A DNA stretch of 64,000 nt, from positions 682,001 to 746,000 of the forward strand of contig NW_027136913.1 of NCBI RefSeq assembly GCF_040869045.1. Reading direction: 5' to 3'. The stretch's first letter is position 1. Each line of letters opens with the position of its first letter. This DNA is from Eurosta solidaginis. Taxonomy: Eukaryota; Arthropoda; Insecta; Diptera; Tephritidae. A program made the translations under genes and the position numbers. Below the pieces are notes generated by a model that made no database searches, was not told the origin of the DNA, and saw nothing but the letters and a program-made list of their open reading frames with translations. Of this stretch, positions 35,772 to 46,778 are shown in pieces.

Positions 35772-38639
35772 TGCTTTCGGGTAGGGTACATTCGTTCAAC
35801 CTTATAATTTTGACTGAGTCTTGAACAAACTCGCTTTCCAATATGAACCAAAATAGAAGTGAAAGATCAGTCCCCCTTACCAATGCTAGACCTCTGCAGC
35901 TAGACCTCTGCAATAAAATGTGGAGTCGAATTCAGCGGGTTAAGGTGCTTAGACCATTTTCGCGATAAGGTATGACTGTGGTAATAGGCGCCCAAAATAC
36001 ATAGAACAGAAGGTTTGCAGGGCCAACAAGTAACCTTCCAATATGATCGGTGTAATAGCAGAAGAGTCTAGTACCGGATTCATACTCGACAAAGGTTTCC
36101 TTAGGAGTGATAGTTATTGCTTGCGTTTATAACAACAACAACATACATCAACTCCTTTTCTCCTCATGCTGACAGCTTGTTGGTATACGCATCAACGGAA
36201 GCATCAGTGCAATAGCATTGTTGTTGACCTATGATGACAGCTATATTAAATTTTATTTCAGATTTTTTGGTTAAAGAAAGGAGCCTGTTATCATTCTGAT
36301 CAAACATTACGATAAGCAACTTGACACCTACCAGTCATCCTGGTTGCTTCTTCTTCTTCTCCGTGTATAGACAAGGAGACCCCTGAGGGTTTTGGGAAGT
36401 TTTATCGATTTTGATGTTCCCATATGAGATGCAGATGCGCTACGTACCGGAGCACCACAAAGATACTAGCCCGACCGATCTCGGAAGCAATTTCATATGA
36501 TAACATTGAGCCTTCCAGTTCATCCAACTTCCTTCCTCCGTTAGGAGTTAGAGGTAACTAGAGCCTCACCTGCTTAATAAACAGGATTCGCCAGCAGTAG
36601 GTCAGGTTGATAATTGGGTAAATTGCGCTGACAGCCCCTTGAAAGGGTCACACTGCACAACCCTTTGAATCTTGTCGGTTTCTTATCTAGAAGTTCGTTG
36701 CCATACCATGGTATTTTTCTGAAGATATAACACAGTAGTGGACGCACAGAGCTGTCTACTGCGTTTATATCAATTTCTGGCCACCTCATCCGAAACTCCT
36801 ACCTTACAATATTTGTGTTCCTAGGGCCTCATTGTAGCTCGCGTTCCATTCCAATCCTTCTGCTGTCTAGAATGAAGCTGTTATAGAACGTAAGGCTACA
36901 TACCCCCTACTCATCCTTATAATCATACATCTCCGTCTCTTGCAAGCGGTAATCAGACTTGCTTTTTGGCCAACACTAGCCCTTTCCTTCTCCGCTTTAG
37001 CCTATTCCTCTCCCTCTACTCTCGCCTCGATGTTTACACATCAAACTTTTCTCTCCGGGCGCTTTCTCATTGATGCACTTGAGCAGGTTCACATGTGCAG
37101 AAGAGCACAGACGTAAAAACCAAATATTAAAAAAAATCGTAGCTATAAAGACTAAAACAACTTAGAACAACCCGGTCTAAGCGGATATGCTCACAGCGGA
37201 AAAGCAAAGAGAGGTAGATCATGCGGAAGACATAGGCGACAAGAAAAGTGTGCAGAGCCAAAGTAGCGATCTTAAGTCCATAACAAACTGAAAGGAAGGA
37301 AGTAGTAACTGAAAGGATTTTACTTGCTGCCTGTGCTGCAGTTTATAACCATTAAGACGCACATGTTCCAGCAACAGTTGAATGAATTGTAAATACATTT
37401 GTGTTCGGGTGCTTGAATGCCACATACCTGACTGCTGTGATACATATGTGAACTCGGCAATGTATGTGCGTGTGTGTGTGTGCACATCATCGTGCAGAGT
37501 ATCTCACTCAAGTCTTGTGCGACTTTTGTGGTTTTGTTTAAAAGTGTATTTGAAATAGATTGAATGGTAGAAAATAATAAAAAAAGAGCATTACGTGCCA
37601 TGAATGAGCTGAAAAAATTAAAAGAGGAAAAAAATGCGAAAAGGAATGCAAAAATATTTCCTGCAATAGCAGCAAAATCGCAGTTAGAGAGATAGAAGAC
37701 TGTTGATAGACGACTGCACGTATGCTTGAACTCAGCGCCACCACCCACCGAGATGCTCAGTGATTACCAGTTGGCAGGGAGCAAACGGATGAAAAGCGTT
37801 GGTAACCTTCAATGACGCTACCAATTTCTGCTGCCAACATTCAACGAGTTTGTAAGCTGATATTAACCTTTGACTTTCAATTATATTCACGAAATTGTAA
37901 AAATTGTAAGCTAAACACATATTCGAATCACTAACTGTAGGGGGAAATTGATGTAATGATAGAATGCACAATGAGCGCGAAATAATATTTTCTGCTATTC
38001 ATAGCGAAAGAAAAGAATTCAAACACTTCTTTTTTAGATTTTCAAATGAACGTAACTTAAAGAGCGTGTGAATGTGTGGCACAGATTTGGTTTCACATTT
38101 GTATAATAACCCGTGAAAGCAAACATATTTTTGTATATGTAAAGAAATATGCTGTAACCTATAAAATGTGAGAGTGTATGTATGTCTTTATATAAACTTT
38201 TGTATTTGTTTGAATTTTTCGCTTAGCGCATTTAGTATTATCAGCTTTTAAAGGGATAAGCTAAAGCATTGAAAGGTCAAATAATTGTAAAAGCTAAAAC
38301 TGACTCATCAAATGATTTTGGCTAGAACGGATGGATCCCTAAACTTGTTTATTTTAATTACATAATTTAGCAAGTATGGCTTTTTTCGAGCAACAAGTTA
38401 CCCACAATATTTTTTCCGTTTGTAAGAGGAATTTATACTGATAATTTTTATTGAACAGGTAGGGAGAGTTTATCTTATGGGTACTTTCATCGATATTCAC
38501 AAAATATTGCAGACTTACAGCCTTAATTATCATAAAAACATATATTTCGTTTAAGACAAGGCCAACATTTCATAATGATGCTTTCATTTTATCTTTAACG
38601 AGGCTAGATGTCGTAGAAACCGCGTAAACATTAACACGA
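35772..38639. other. Intergenic sequence
   Basis: No gene supported. A TTC microsatellite lies at 36350-36361 and a GT/CA tract at about 37465-37482. A 142-codon minus-strand frame at 37320-37748 is the complement of A-rich DNA and has no domain. Confidence 0.4.
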
Positions 38640-39500
38640 GCACATAGTACCTAACCGTTACTTCTGCAGATAACAGAAGCCAATAAAAAGGCAAAACTTT
38701 CCAAATCAATAGGCACAGACAAAAAAGTTATGCCGCTACTGAAATATCTTGGGCGTAAGGGCATCATCTACCTAAAGCATGTTTTCTTTTTGTCCAAAAT
38801 ACCTTTGTATTCCTGAACAATGAGAAATGTCAAGTTTTATCCCACTATCGAAGTCTGTAAGCCCAGCTAAGAATGGTGAGACATATCTACACACATCATT
38901 CCTTTAGCCAGTAGATAAGACATTGGAAACCATTCTGTTTCCCTCGTTTAAACGCAAGTCTTCGGCTAGCCAGGCATTAGCATGGTTTCTGTAAAATGCA
39001 TATCACTACCACCGCGCTAAACGCCATAACACCCAGATAAATGGCGAATTGAACCATTCATAATCCATCATTGGACGGTGCTCGTAGCTGTCAAAAACTT
39101 TCGACTCAGTCAACCACCGTACACCACGTCAAGACATAGAAGTTTCAACCCCCCCTCTTGTCTAAAAAGATGGACCAACATTTCCTATACCGACGACTGT
39201 ACCTTAATGGCAACAGGCACTGGCCCCTCAATAGATGAATAACTTTCTATAATAAATAGCTATCTACCCAGTCCTTCTGTTTTTTTTTCACCTCGCGCGA
39301 TCTAAAACTACAGGCGACCAAGTTCACGGTCACTCTATTTAAGAAGTGGAAGGAACATATGACGCAAATATTGGATACATATGTACATACATCAATGACG
39401 TTAAGCTATCGACTGTCATTCAGTCAAAGATCTTAGGTGTAAGCAGCACAACTCACAAAGCAAAAATACCGAGTGAAAAAGGCTGCAGGCGTACCAAAAT
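38640..39500 (+). pseudogene. Jockey-clade LINE reverse transcriptase remnant
   Basis: Pieces in order: SKSIGTDKKVMPLLKYLGRK and GIIYLKHVF (the fingers, SK..G.DGI...MLK.LG..GI.YL), LARHXHGFCKMHITTTALNAI (Q/HGFR..HSTTTAL), ARSCQKLSTQSTTVHHV in a damaged motif A, LKRWTNIS, then TDDCTLMATGTGPSIDE (motif C, YADD changed to YTDD) and a thumb segment. The jump from LKRWT to YTDD shows an internal deletion of motif B. Stops and frameshifts abound. Compare the fragment at 2745-3066, which covers the neighbouring part of the same family. Confidence 0.75.
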
Positions 39501-39589
39501 ACTACACTTAGAACTTCGGCGGGATGTCTTCATATGATCCCTAAGCACCACCTACATTTTGAGGTAAATGAGCCCAACTTAAAAGAACA

Positions 39590-39895
39590 TTATGAAATGC
39601 TTAACAGTTTTTGCGGAATTGGTATGTTATAATCAATAACTAGTATGACATCTAGTATAAGCCTGGCGCGTATGTTAATTGGTATAACCCTGATGCATAT
39701 ACTGATTGGTATCGGATCTGGTACAATTGTACTATGTATAATGACTAGTTTGTCAACAGGTATGATGCTGAGGCAGATACTAGTAATGGATGTCTCATAG
39801 GATACCGCCGTATTCAAAATACCAGTTACTAATATGGACAAAAGAGAGAGTTTGAATTAGCTGGGATTTTTGGCAAACTACTATTCTTTTTGTAT
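39590..39895 (-). repeat. ~300-bp interspersed repeat linked to Jockey RT remnants, copy 2
   Basis: Reverse-complement match to 2175-2480, sharing GACTAGTTTGTCAACAGGTA and CAAAATACCAGTTACTAAT. It follows the Jockey RT remnant at 38640-39500 by about 90 bp, mirroring locus 1, where the repeat also lies on the RT's downstream side. The 83-codon minus-strand frame inside it is incidental. Confidence 0.75.
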
Positions 39896-40019
39896 GCGGC
39901 CAGTTCGTTTGACAGTTGATGTATGTCTTTATGTCTGGGCTCAAACTGGGATGATACAATTATAAAAGGTACCTTAAGACCGTCGTATTATCCATTCCCT
40001 TTCGACGAGTTTTTGGTTT

Positions 40020-40330
40020 GTTTTCGATGTGTCAAGGAGATATAGACGAGTTAACGATTTGTTATCAAAACTGTATCGATTTTCTATCAAAAAGTGTTTG
40101 ATTAAAATCGAGAAGCTGGCGATTTATCATCGATATAGTATCGATTGGTTATCAATGAATAATCTGGTTATTATGAAACAGATAACGACAAAAAAAGAAT
40201 ATCTATAACTCGACGACAGCACTTCGAAGACACCCAATAAAAAGGTGATGATTTGGCAATAACAAGCCGATAACAAAGCAAACAATATCTTGTCGTTATC
40301 GGTCGTTATCGATAAGAAGCCGACGAAGGT
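40020..40330. repeat. ATCGATA/GATAAC-rich degenerate repeat cluster
   Basis: About twenty GATAAC, TATCGAT, CATCGATA and CCGATAAC motifs occur in both orientations within 300 bp, roughly every 14-18 bp. TATCGATA is the core of the DREF binding site in flies, but no gene lies close enough to argue regulation. Confidence 0.55.
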
Positions 40331-40825
40331 CTTCTAGAAAAGCCTTTCACCTCAACTCTTGGACGAGAATTTGTTAATTTAAAAACACTAGTTTATGCAT
40401 TGAACTTCGTGAGTCCTACGTTCTACCTTTTCATTAGTTAGTGAAACAAGAATAATACTTAAAGGGTAACTATCTTAAGCTTGTCACTTATCTATAATTT
40501 ATCGAAATTTCGGTTCAGGCTGTGCTAATAAAATTATCGAGAGTTAGTTAGGTGCAAGGAAAAAGTGTTACAAAAAGTGAGCTCTTTTGTCGGTTTTCGT
40601 GTATTATCCATTGTCTTGTTAGTTTATTTCTGCAAAATATGCACAATTATCTATTCAACTGGGTATTCGCTACTCTGTTTTGGTGAAAATGAGAATGTCA
40701 AATGAAGCCATATAAAGAACTTAAATTTTCTAGATAAAATCTCCCTAATCAGAGAAGGTGAAAACGGCCCTAAGATACTACATATGGCTTAGCAGAAAAA
40801 ATATATGATCCTAACGCTACGCACT

Positions 40826-41075
40826 CTGGTGAGGTGACAGCGTGCTCGCCCAGGAAGAGCAACATAAAAATCATAAGAAACAAGTTTTTTTTATTAGAAA
40901 CATAATTTTCCGCTTAGGGTTTGCCAGACATTTCGAGTGGGTTTCTACAATGAAAAGTTTCTCAGTGAAACTTCATATACTTCAGACACAGTCCTCAGGT
41001 GTTAAATATAGGCCAATATAAGTCTTAATCTCCTTAAAGGTTTATCATTTATCGTGCCTTGTATTTTGTTTTGAG
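40826..41075 (+). mobile_element. tRNA-derived SINE, diverged copy
   Basis: A decayed head (GGTGAGGTGACAGCGTGCTC) is followed by GAGCAACATAAAAATCATAAG, TTTTCCGCTTAGGG, GCCAGACATTTCGAGTG, CAATGAAAAGTTTCTCAGTG, a short central section and TCTTAATCTCCTTAAAGG with an ATCGTGCCTTGTATTTTG end. The middle has lost about 60 bp against the 22.9-kb copy. Confidence 0.65.
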
Positions 41076-42297
41076 CACTTATAACAAGGGCATACTTGAG
41101 TATCATTGACATTCTTAAATTCCATTAAATTTACTACTCCCACTAAGTATAGTTCACTCAATAAATTATTATGATTGTGATACATTTATTTTATCCTACA
41201 CAATAGTTTTAAAATTAAAAAAAAATAAAACACTTTAGTTTTCAACAGTTAAATATTTATTTTTCTACATTTTTATCCGGCCCGTTAAGCTCATTTTTTC
41301 GCATCGAAAGCTGTCACCGAAGCTCTTGACAAATATTTATCCTAAACTCGAATGCACTTTTGTCTTTATCAGCCATTGGCAGCAACTTCAATGCACGAAT
41401 GGCGTGTTTATACTCGTATGTGGTGAACAATCAAAGCCACCCACAAATTTATTTACAAACGTGGTTAAAGGCGAAGGTTAAATAAAGACACAGTTTACTA
41501 GAAACTGTTTCATTACTGAAAAATAACTTGCGGTTGCTGTTGCAATTTTTTTGTTTAAGAAAACATAAATAAATATTTGTGTTTGAGTGTAGCTGCATAT
41601 CAAAGGAATTTTTTGAGGAATCCCACATGCGAAGTGTTTGCTGAAATCCTTTGTATATCCCTGTTTACTTGAGATGCTTTTATTCAAACACTGAAACTGT
41701 AAATACATATATCTGTGGTCATAAGCGTTAATAACCTCCGTCGACTTAAGGTATACTGAAAATGCAACACTTTTATACCGAATTTCATAACAAAAATGTA
41801 AAGACAAAAGCATTTTTCTAATAGCTCTTGGAAAATATCAAAGGGAACAAAATCGGGTAACAAACTAATAAGGCTTTATTACTAAAAACCAGTAGTAAAA
41901 TTGGCGCCCGCAAAATTTCCTAAGTCGACTTAAATTGTTATCGCTTGTGACCACATATTTTATGACTATTATTTTGTCAGCAAGTTTTACTTGCACATTG
42001 GCGGGTAAAGATTTTGTTTATTAGGCGGTTATTTAAAGCGTGATAGCGAAATCGGGATGTATGGCTATGAAATATTTCTTAATCGGGAGCAAGATTTTTA
42101 AACTAAGGGCGTTTAAGAAGTTTGGCTTACAAAGTCATACGACAACAACGTCAATAAAAATTACAACAACTGCCTTATCGAAACAACAAAAACAAAGTTC
42201 TTGCAAACAACAATCATAAGCTTCGCAAGAAATGCTTCACTAGAGTAACGCTTTAGCAACCATTGGTCTGCCATCAGCGAATGTGATCAATTTTTAA
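41076..42297. other. Intergenic sequence
   Basis: AT-rich, no gene or repeat assigned. The 111-codon minus-strand frame at 41478-41813 has no domain. Confidence 0.4.
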
Positions 42298-42903
42298 CAC
42301 GCTTTTATTAGCTTGGCCCGTATCTATGTAACGGAATTTTGAGCTTAATTTTCACCGGTTTCTAGAAGTCTGATTAATTTGGAACTTTGCATACGTATCA
42401 AGGTCTGATGACAATGCATTAATGTGATGGTGTGGTGATATAAGGTCAACGGCCATAAGGTCAATTGGCCTCTTTACCACTTTGAATGGCCACAAGTTTG
42501 ATTGAAACTTTGCACACATATCAAGGCTCGATGACAATGCATTAAAGTGATGGTGTGGTGACATAAGGTCAACGGACATAAGGTCCATTGGCCTTATTAC
42601 CACTTTGAATGGTCATAAGTTTGATTGAAACTTTGCACACGTATCAAGGCTCGATGACAATGAAATAATGTGATTGTGGGGTGACATAAGGTTAACGGAC
42701 ATAAGGTCAATTGAACTTTTGACCACCTCAAACGGCAATAGATTTGAAACCTTGCACATAGTGCGAAAACCGCATTCCTTTATTAATGATAGAAGTGGAT
42801 GTATGGTACATCTACGAAAGAGCATACTGAAGCCCTTTTTAACACGCTTTTATTAGCTTGGCCTGTATCTATCTATGTATACATGTATGTATGTAACGGA
42901 ATC
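42298..42903. repeat. Direct repeat pair flanking a tandem array
   Basis: ACACGCTTTTATTAGCTTGG at 42299 recurs at 42843, each copy followed by GTATCTATGTAACGGAAT, with an expanded TATC/TATG stretch in the second. The pair brackets the 123-bp array. It could be the ends of one small element or two insertions of the same fragment. Confidence 0.65.
42365..42765. repeat. 123-bp tandem array, about 3.2 units
   Basis: GAAACTTTGC-type anchors fall at 42381, 42504, 42627 and 42746 (spacings 123, 123, 119). Each unit contains ATCAAGG, GATGACAATG, GACATAAGG and AACGG(A/C)CATAAGG. Because 123 is 41 codons, one minus-strand frame stays open across the units except for a single stop, giving a repeated peptide with VDLMSPHHH and AKFQSNL. 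No start context or neighbouring gene supports translation. Confidence 0.85.
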
Positions 42904-43325
42904 TGGAGTGGAGCCGAGAGCCCCGGTAATGCAGAGCTCCGAATCCCGTTGCATCTTTAGAAGCATTTTAAGATAGGTACTTTTAGCTAGTGAAGACCAC
43001 CAGACCAAGGCACCATAAAGAAGAATCGGGCTCACAATGGCTGTGTATATCCAGTAGGTCACCTTAGGGGGAATCCCCAGGAGATGCCAATTGCCCTCTT
43101 GTAGGTGAACAGCTCTGCTGCTGCCTTCTTGGATCGCTTCACTATATGGTCACTCCATAATAGCTGCCTATCCAGAATGACTCCCAAATACTTGACTTGG
43201 TCGGTAAACGCTAAGAACGTTTCCCCAATTATTGGCGATGTAAGATTTGGTGTTTTGTACCTCCTCGTGAAGAGGACAAGCTCGGTTTTATCCGGGTTGA
43301 CTTTTAAACCTGTGGCGGGTTGTAC
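42895..43325 (-). pseudogene. LINE reverse transcriptase thumb remnant (Jockey/LOA-like)
   Basis: The minus-strand frame gives LKVNPDKTELVLFTRRYKTP, FLAFTDQVKYLGVILDRQLL, KKAAAELFTYKRAIGISWGF, then, after a one-base insertion, VTYWIYTAIVSPILLYGALV, SLAKSTYLKMLLKMQR and LCITGALGSTPDS. This is the post-YADD part of an RT: KTE, KYLGV.LD and the ALVWW/ITGA box. It is cut off at 42895, where the ACACGC direct repeat begins. The clade is not certain. Confidence 0.8.
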
Positions 43326-43918
43326 TCCTGGAGCAGCTCCAGGATGTTAGCTGGGTCCGTTGGCGTCACTGGAACCCAGGCTCTAGCCCTTGGTCGTGAG
43401 GGGATATCACGCGCCTCCACTACCTTGAGGCGCGCCCCGGAATTTACCACCCCAATCATAGTGACGGCGGCCCTATAGAGGTTTACCGACCTGGCGTTGT
43501 CACAGGCAATTAACTTGACATTGCCCTGGAACCACCCTGAATCGGTGTAAGATGGCGGGGGACCAGGGTTGTCTTTCTTAACCTTAACGGCCACCGTAGC
43601 GAGCGCGGCCTCGATCCACCTCCACTGTTGTTTCGGGATCCTGCCATCGTCGCTGCTCTCGTCTATAATGCCAATGATCTGCCGACCCTTGGCAATATCG
43701 GCGAAAGACGGTGTCCAGCCTCCCTACGTCTTGGCCATTTTCGGTGCCGTGGGGTTGGATTCATCCATGAACAGCTGGCGTTTCAAGGTTTCATCACTCT
43801 CGACTAAAACGTTTAAACTTACTTGAACTAAAAAATTAAAAATAAATAATAGTTTAAAAAAACTAAAAAAACACGCTTTTATAGCAAACCGAACTAAAAA
43901 ATAGAAAATAAATTTCAA
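43304..43918 (-). pseudogene. DUF4780-type ORF1 fragment of a LINE
   Basis: One minus-strand frame reads MDESNPTAPKMAKT, a TAG stop, TPSFADIAKGRQIIGIIDES, QWRWIEAALATVAVKVKKDN, then PGPPPSYTDSGWFQGNVKLI, CDNARSVNLYRAAVTMIGVV and ARDIPSRPRARAWVPVTPTD. The GWFQGNVKLIACD and DIPSRPRARAW boxes are what I know as DUF4780, a domain abundant in insect LINE-associated proteins. The frame ends at EYNPP, where sequence jumps straight into the RT thumb. GC content is much higher than in the flanks. Confidence 0.75.
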
Positions 43919-44322
43919 TTAAAAAGAGTTTATATAACAGTAGTAAAAGGTCAAACAATCGTTTATAGTTAATCACCTCAAAATGAAATTATAATAAAAT
44001 TTAAGTTATTAACAGAATAATTTAATTCAGATTAAAAAGCGTGGGGTGCATTTGACTACATTACATATCTTTCCTCTCAGATAGTTGCCAATAGAATGTC
44101 TTGTTCAATATCAAGCACCCCACGCTTTTTACTGTGAACTAAATTATTCTGTTAATAACTTAAATTTTATTATAATTTTATTTTGAAGTGATTAACTGTA
44201 AACGATTGTTTGACCTTTTGCTACTGTTATATAAACTCTTTTTAATTGAAAATTATTTTCTATTTTTTATTTCGGTTTGCTATAAAAGTGTGTTTTTTAG
44301 TTTTTTATAACTATTATTTATT
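43841..44322. repeat. ~480-bp inverted repeat with ~200-bp arms
   Basis: The left arm (43841-44049, AATAAATAATAG to AAAAAGCGTGGGGTGC) is inverted at 44115-44322 (GCACCCCACGCTTTTTA to ACTATTATTTATT), with a ~65-bp loop. Internal landmarks match in order: AACAGAATAATTTA, TAAAATTTAAGTTATTAAC, AGTTTATATAACAG and CTTTTATAGCAAACCG. The left arm directly abuts the 5' side of the DUF4780 fragment, so it may be that element's 5' UTR present twice, head to head. The transcript would fold into a long hairpin. Confidence 0.85.
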
Positions 44323-45984
44323 GTACCATGTGCTTTGAGCGTGGGCTATCACGAAGTCGGTGAAAGGAAATCATTAAAACCTGAATACCTGCCTCGAAAT
44401 CTCAACCTCAAGGTATCAAAAAAAGACGGATCTATTTGCATGATTAGTGGCCCAACTAGCGGCTCCATGTTCTTTGACCAAAGCACTACATAGCAGTAAA
44501 CTATCTTGTAATCGAGCGCACAATCACAAGGTTTTACCTTGTTAAGTTTCGTAGTCTATCAAAGCTCCTTTCCATTTGAAGCATAATGCTTCATTGTCTG
44601 ATTAAAGGGCTGAATCATGCGATACATTGTATTATTTCACGACTGGTTTGTCCTGTTCCCCACGGTAGCGTTGTTATTGACCATGTTAGCATAGGGTAAG
44701 CGATGCTCCCTTTCGAGAAAAGACCACTCCAGGATTGGATAGCCCGATTAGTAAGCGTCATTTGCTCTTTGAGAGAAGTAAAAATTTAAGTTGACACCGA
44801 AGTCAAATGCCGTATTTTGATACCTCTATCGACATTTCGGACGTGTATTAGCAGCTAACCGCTATTGTAGACTTGTACTATGATATTTTGCATTGAATCC
44901 GAGGCCATGTAGTTCAGGGATATTTGAGTAGGCGCGGGAGTGGAAATAATCGTGGGAGTGGAAAAATTGAAGTGGTATTCAAATGTTTAAGGGGGAACAA
45001 AGTTAGGACAAGAATAGGAAGAAAATAAAAATGACAAATTAGAAGTAAAGAAATTGAATGATAAGGATGCGAGGAAATTTAATTTTTAAAATTAACAAAC
45101 CAATTTTTAGGTAGAGCACCTTCTACCGTGTACGCTAGTTGATTATAATGAATTAAATAGGCTTTTAATAAAATGTAAACCCATGGTGGGATAAAGCACC
45201 AGTCATTCTAATACGTAGAGCCGTCAGTCTATGGCAAAAGTAATAATTTGTCGACCTACGAGAAGGCTGCATACAAAATTACCACTGGACATTTTTATAT
45301 GACCCAGGTCATCACTTACGCATTGAATTTAGCATTCAAGCAAAGAAATGCTTAACAAATAGTCACATTTGACTCGTCACCTCCTCCGGAATCTTAGCAT
45401 ATAACTGCTTGCGAAAAAAATTGCTCCTGGAATTATCAGAAAGCGCTTTGATAACAAGAATAAGAACAACACGACCTATCAAGGAAAATGCTAGTCACTC
45501 GGATTATGATCTGGACATTTAATGGCCGGAACTCTTGACCTTATAACTCAAAACCTAAGATACCTTAAATTTGTATGATAAGTATCTGGATAGAGCTCCA
45601 TTCTTGTAAATACTAGAAGCAAGACGCGTTTAGTTTGGGATACTTTTTAAGGCTACAATTTTTCCACTGTGCGTGTTAGGTATTGCGGGGAATATAAACC
45701 ATGACTTCACATTATCAGTAAGAAACTGCCCCTCCAAACATTTCAGAGATCCAACTATGTTAAAATCGTGCATCTTTTAGGCCTGCAGTTAGAGGATCGC
45801 GCTGACAATCGACAAGTATGGAACTACTTGTTCTTAGCGAAGTTTGAAATCGCAGCCTACAAGAAATAGGGAATTCGGCTGCAGTCTAAGAAAAATGTTA
45901 TATACTAGGCGTTTTGAATTAAAAAAAGGCTCTACGGTTTTTATCTTGACTAGGTGGTGCGGAAATAAGAGGTTTCTGAGAACA
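44323..45984. other. Intergenic sequence
   Basis: No recognised gene or repeat. A short imperfect duplication (GGGAGTGGAAATAATCGTGG) lies at about 44936-44970. Confidence 0.4.
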
Positions 45985-46778
45985 TTTTTACACCCAGCTG
46001 TACTTACACACAGGGTACTATAACTTTGATTGGATAACGGTTGGTTGTACAGGTATAAAGGAATCGAGATAGATATAGACCTCCATATATCAAAACCATC
46101 AGTATGGAAAAAAATTTGATTGAGCCATGTCCATCCGTCTGTCCGTCTGTCCGTTAACACGACAACTTGAAAAAATATTGAGATATCTTCACCAAATGTG
46201 GTGGACGAGCTTATCTGGAGCCAGAGTAGATTGGTATTGAAAATGACCGAAATCGAATGATAACCACGCCCACTTTTTATATATATAACATTTTGGAAAA
46301 CACAAAAAACCTGATTATTTAGTAAATAATACACTTAGGATGTTGAAATTTGACGTATAGACTGATATTGAGACTCTTGATAAAAATTTGGAAAAAAAAT
46401 TGAAAATGGGCGTATCACCGCCCAATTGTAATTAAATCAATTTTACACAAGTACTATTAATCACGAATCAAAAATCGTTAAACCCATTGTAACAAAATTC
46501 GGCAGAGAGGTTGCCTTTACTATAAGGAATGCTTCGAAAAAAATTTACGTAAGGAAATGGGCGTGGCACAGCCCCTTTTATGACTAAGCAATTTTCTATG
46601 TTTCGGGAGCCATAACTCGAAGAAAAATTAGTTCAGAATAGAACCATATATGTATATGTATTGTTGCGCAGCCTTGTAACACTATGACGCACACAAAACA
46701 AACAACAACAGCATTTCAAGTGTACAGCTGGGTATGGAATGTTCGGTTTCACCCGAACTTAGACTTCCTTACTTGTTT
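45985..46778 (+). mobile_element. DINE-1/Helentron-like element, family T2 variant, copy C
   Basis: The 5' end carries CCCAGCTGTAC (45993), inverted as GTACAGCTGGG (46722). The core has GAGCCATGTCCATCCGTCTG, GTTAACACGACAACTTG and ATTGAGATATC. The 3' hairpin is GTTCGG/CCGAAC (46741-46758), and the element ends CTTCCTTACTTGTTT. The subterminal pair differs in sequence from copies A and B, yet its two arms match each other. About 0.9 kb of the interior of copy B is absent. Confidence 0.82.

Noticed and set aside
37320..37748. 142-codon minus-strand frame
   Set aside because: It is the complement of A-rich DNA, with low-complexity Phe/Ser content, no domain and overlapping frames of similar quality. 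The opposite-strand 43-codon Lys-rich frame is equally unsupported.
45834..46334. 166-codon minus-strand frame
   Set aside because: Most of it lies across the DINE-like copy C, including its GTCC-rich core; not a gene.
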